A program made the translations under genes and the position numbers. The notes below the pieces were generated by a model that searched no databases, was not told the origin of the DNA, and worked only from the letters and a program-made list of their open reading frames with translations. This document shows, one piece after another, positions 61,883 to 64,000 of a DNA stretch of 64,000 nt. The stretch is from Lentzea albidocapillata (GTDB lineage: Bacteria > Actinomycetota > Actinomycetes > Mycobacteriales > Pseudonocardiaceae). The stretch covers positions 1-64,000 of the forward strand of contig NZ_JOEA01000024.1 in NCBI RefSeq assembly GCF_000719115.1. Direction: 5' to 3'. Position 1 is the first letter of the stretch. Every line of letters begins with the position of its first letter.

Positions 61883-62781
61883 GTCGACCGACCAAAGCCA
61901 CGCCCGGTGGCTGTGCCTACCTGGACCTTCAGAACCGGGCGCGCCGTGAGCGGCGTTCGAACCAGGAACTGCAGACGCTCTACGTGTTGGAGCGATGGCT
62001 CGCTCGTCTGGCCGCGTCCCGCCATGCGAGTGAGTTCGTGTTGAAGGGAGGCATGCTTCTCGCGGTGTTCGATGCACGACGAGCCACCGCCGACGCGGAC
62101 CTGCTCGCTCGCAACCTCGCCAACGACGAGGAGACAGTAATCGCGCGAGTCGTGGACGTGGCCAGTGTCGAACTGGACCAGGAAGACGGCGTGGAGTTCC
62201 TGGTGGACACGGTCGCGGCCCGGTCGATCCGCGAAGACGACCTCTACACGGGTGTTCGAATCAGCATGGCCTGCCGCATCTCCACCGCAAGCGTGAAACT
62301 CAGGCTGGACATCAACTTCGGCGACCCGGTGACCCCGGCACCTCAGCTGCTCGATCTGCCGTCGCAGCGGCCGGGGGTCGCGCCGGTCCCCGTGCTCGGC
62401 TACCCGATCGAGACGGTTCTGGCGGAGAAGACCAGTACGGCGATCGCGCTCCGGGCGGCGAACACGAGGGTTCGTGACTATGCCGACCTCTACATGCTGA
62501 CCGGCAAACAAGCAGTGTCGTACGAATCAGCCCGGTCGGCTCTGGAGGCTACGACTCGTCACCGCGGCGTCGACATACTGCCGCTGTCCGCCGTGATCGG
62601 CGATCTCGCGGAGTCGCGCCAACAGACCTACTCGGCGTTCAAGAAGCGTCTTGGACCGGATGGCGCCCATCTGCCCGACAGCTTCGGGGACGTCGTGGCC
62701 GCTGTGATCGAGTTCGTCGACCCACTCGCGGCCGGGGATCTCTGCGAGGCGTGGGACCCCGAAACCCGGAAGTGGGTCTAG
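61879..62781 (+). CDS. abiEii: AbiEii-family nucleotidyltransferase toxin
   Basis: 300 residues. The nucleotidyltransferase core is FVLKGGMLLAVFDARRATAD with Lys56, Gly57 and Gly58, Asp65, Arg68, Thr70, Asp72 and Asp74; later VKLRLDINFGDP (third Asp) and VLAEKTSTAIALRAANTRVR with DYADLYML. These are the AbiEii/DUF1814 motifs. In MenT/AbiEii enzymes this activity modifies tRNA or another acceptor using NTPs. It acts in phage abortive infection or stabilisation. Confidence 0.87.
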   Translation: MSRPTKATPGGCAYLDLQNRARRERRSNQELQTLYVLERWLARLAASRHASEFVLKGGMLLAVFDARRATADADLLARNLANDEETVIARVVDVASVELDQEDGVEFLVDTVAARSIREDDLYTGVRISMACRISTASVKLRLDINFGDPVTPAPQLLDLPSQRPGVAPVPVLGYPIETVLAEKTSTAIALRAANTRVRDYADLYMLTGKQAVSYESARSALEATTRHRGVDILPLSAVIGDLAESRQQTYSAFKKRLGPDGAHLPDSFGDVVAAVIEFVDPLAAGDLCEAWDPETRKWV

Positions 62782-62885
62782 CGACGGATTCTCATTCGAT
62801 CACGCACTGAGGTGTTCGGGTGACGTTTTCGCACGTCACACGGATGGCTGCGGAAATTGTCGGACCCTCCTGTCACCATCGGGGC

Positions 62886-63878
62886 ATGGCCGAGCGCAAA
62901 CCCAGAGTCACCGACTGGCGACTCGTCGTGCAGTCCCGGTTGGACCGGGTCCGCGCGGATCTGGCTGCCCTCGGCCCGTCCGATCCGGTCGATCCCGAGG
63001 GCGACGTGTGGCGTCGCACGGCCGAGACGCAGGCCTCCGTGGTCGAGGCGATGCTCAACGCCCGCGAGCCGTGGTGGCGCATGCTGCCGTCGTGGTGGTC
63101 GGGCTGGCACATCGAACGTGCGTGGCGCGCCCTGCACGAGGCCGAGGTGGCCACGATCTCGGCCGAGCGCGGGTTCCTGGGGCGGTTACCTGGTCTGCGG
63201 GCGCGGGTGGCGCAGTACCTGGACGACGATGATCCGCGCCGCCGCGCCCTGGAGGAGTTGCGGCCGGGGGAGTTCACGCCCGCGGTCGAGCGCGCGATCG
63301 TGGTGGACGCGTTGCGGGCGGCGTATGACAACTCGGACTTCGCGCATGCCGGCTCGCGTGCGTTGCGTAACAAGCTGATCGCCGCGTCGCTTGTGCTGTT
63401 CGTGATCAACACGGTTCTCGGTGTCGTCGGCATCGTGAAGCCCGGCATGATCCCGCTGTGCGTCGACCCGAAGGAGAACGCGCTGCCCACCGTCTGCCCC
63501 GGCGGCACGGCGAAGGCGTCCGGTGTGGACGTGTGGCTGGTGCAGGTGCTCGGGTCGTTCGGCGCGGTGCTGGCCGCCGTGGTGCTGCTCTTACGCCGCC
63601 GGCCATCGCTCTCGCCGTACGTGATGATCGGGTACCAGGCACTGATCAAGATCATGCTCGGCGCGGCACTGGCGGTGGTCGGCATCCTGGCGCTGGGAGC
63701 AGGGGTCACCAGCGGGCTGATCGGCATCCCGTCGGCGGCGGCCCTGCTGCTGTGGGCGGTCATCTTCGGGTACGCGCAGCAGATCGGCACGCGGCTGCTC
63801 GACAAGTACACCGACGAGGTGCTGGACCAGGCGCGGCCGCTGCCGGACGCGGACGGGCCGCGGGTGGCGCCCCGGTGA
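62886..63878 (+). CDS. Uncharacterised membrane protein
   Basis: 330 residues. A soluble helical N-terminal half (1-155, rich in charged residues, WWRMLPSWWSGWHIERAWRA) and four TM helices in the C-terminal half (about 165-185, 215-235, 245-270 and 275-300). I know no family. It stands alone after the AbiE pair, so a defence or stress role is only a guess. Confidence 0.72.
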   Translation: MAERKPRVTDWRLVVQSRLDRVRADLAALGPSDPVDPEGDVWRRTAETQASVVEAMLNAREPWWRMLPSWWSGWHIERAWRALHEAEVATISAERGFLGRLPGLRARVAQYLDDDDPRRRALEELRPGEFTPAVERAIVVDALRAAYDNSDFAHAGSRALRNKLIAASLVLFVINTVLGVVGIVKPGMIPLCVDPKENALPTVCPGGTAKASGVDVWLVQVLGSFGAVLAAVVLLLRRRPSLSPYVMIGYQALIKIMLGAALAVVGILALGAGVTSGLIGIPSAAALLLWAVIFGYAQQIGTRLLDKYTDEVLDQARPLPDADGPRVAPR

Positions 63879-63897
63879 TCGGTACAGAGGCGTCTGG

Positions 63898-64000
63898 TTA
63901 GACGCGTGGGCCTCGGCCGTGCGACTGACTTTCCTCGCGCACGGCGTTGATGACGTCGGCGTCCCATCGGTGCGTGCGGATCAGCCGGTACCGCTCGGCC
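63898..64000 (-). CDS. C-terminal fragment of an unknown protein, cut by the window end
   Basis: On the minus strand an open frame enters at 64000 and stops at TAA 63900-63898, giving the last 33 residues (AERYRLIRTHRWDADVINAV and a short tail). The protein cannot be identified. It converges on the membrane protein gene with a 19-base gap. Confidence 0.45.
   Translation of the reverse strand, partial: AERYRLIRTHRWDADVINAVREESQSHGRGPRV

Overview
This 64 kb window is high-GC actinobacterial chromosome. GTG and TTG starts are frequent, genes overlap by ATGA or GTGA, and the gene set includes mycothiol deacetylase (mshB), succinylase-type lysine/DAP genes (dapC, dapD, dapE), glucosyl-3-phosphoglycerate synthase (gpgS), alpha-maltose-1-phosphate synthase (glgM-type) with glgC, sigE-rseA-htrA-tatB, and a trehalose importer (lpqY-sugABC). 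As I remember it, this is the gene order of Mycobacterium tuberculosis from about lpqW (Rv1166) to sugC (Rv1238), with pieces removed and others inserted. Absence of PE/PPE and mce genes, plus the style of the accessory genes, suggests a Pseudonocardiales relative (Lentzea/Saccharothrix/Amycolatopsis type); the genus is inference.

Layout. 1-8.4 kb: an lpqW-like lipoprotein, then a complete peptide/nickel-type ABC importer (binding protein, two permeases, two ATPases). 8.4-16.9 kb: mshB, a membrane protein, a GNAT enzyme, 7Fe ferredoxin fdxA behind a possible iron box, dapC, an AlbA_2-like protein, dapD, a lipoprotein, dapE and two LOG-family proteins. 16.9-19.4 kb: winged-helix protein and secreted S15-like hydrolase. 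19.5-20.8 kb: a shrunken dihydropteroate-synthase-like protein coupled to gpgS. 20.7-26.5 kb: a cytochrome bd operon (cydA-cydB-cydD-cydC, minus strand) whose products are all unusually short, split between cydA and cydB by an IS200/IS605-type tnpB element. 26.6-29.3 kb: a tightly overlapped padR, membrane protein, DivIVA-like, SRPBCC, tag, DUF6221-like operon. 29.4-31 kb: enoyl-CoA hydratase and PaaX regulator. 31.2-38.3 kb: DUF3117 miniprotein, pepA followed by a 164-bp palindrome, a secreted dipeptidase-like protein, a LysR/MFS divergent pair and a large lipoprotein. 38.3-46.4 kb: glgM/glgC, O-methyltransferase, sigE-rseA-htrA-tatB and mrp. 46.5-55.7 kb: MarR, NUDIX, DUF1003, an MgtE-N/CBS protein, an antibiotic-kinase-like protein, a CitE-like lyase, an acyl-CoA dehydrogenase and several unknowns. 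55.8-60.1 kb: lpqY-sugABC. 60.3-64 kb: an SDR enzyme, an AbiEi/AbiEii type IV toxin-antitoxin pair with a long inverted repeat abutting its start, an unknown membrane protein and the tail of a further gene.

How the genes work together. GlgC, the GlgM-type synthase, GpgS and LpqY-SugABC point to linked alpha-glucan, glucosylglycerate and trehalose-recycling metabolism. DapC, DapD and DapE give three steps of meso-DAP synthesis. SigE, RseA, HtrA and TatB form an envelope-stress module. MshB and the compact cytochrome bd/CydDC system relate to thiol redox and respiration. The observations most worth following up are the miniaturised cyd operon with complementary ATPase-domain losses and its tnpB insertion, the DHPS-derived miniprotein, the pepA palindrome whose inner arm mismatches all remain G-U pairable, and the AbiE operator. 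I saw no rRNA, tRNA or CRISPR array.
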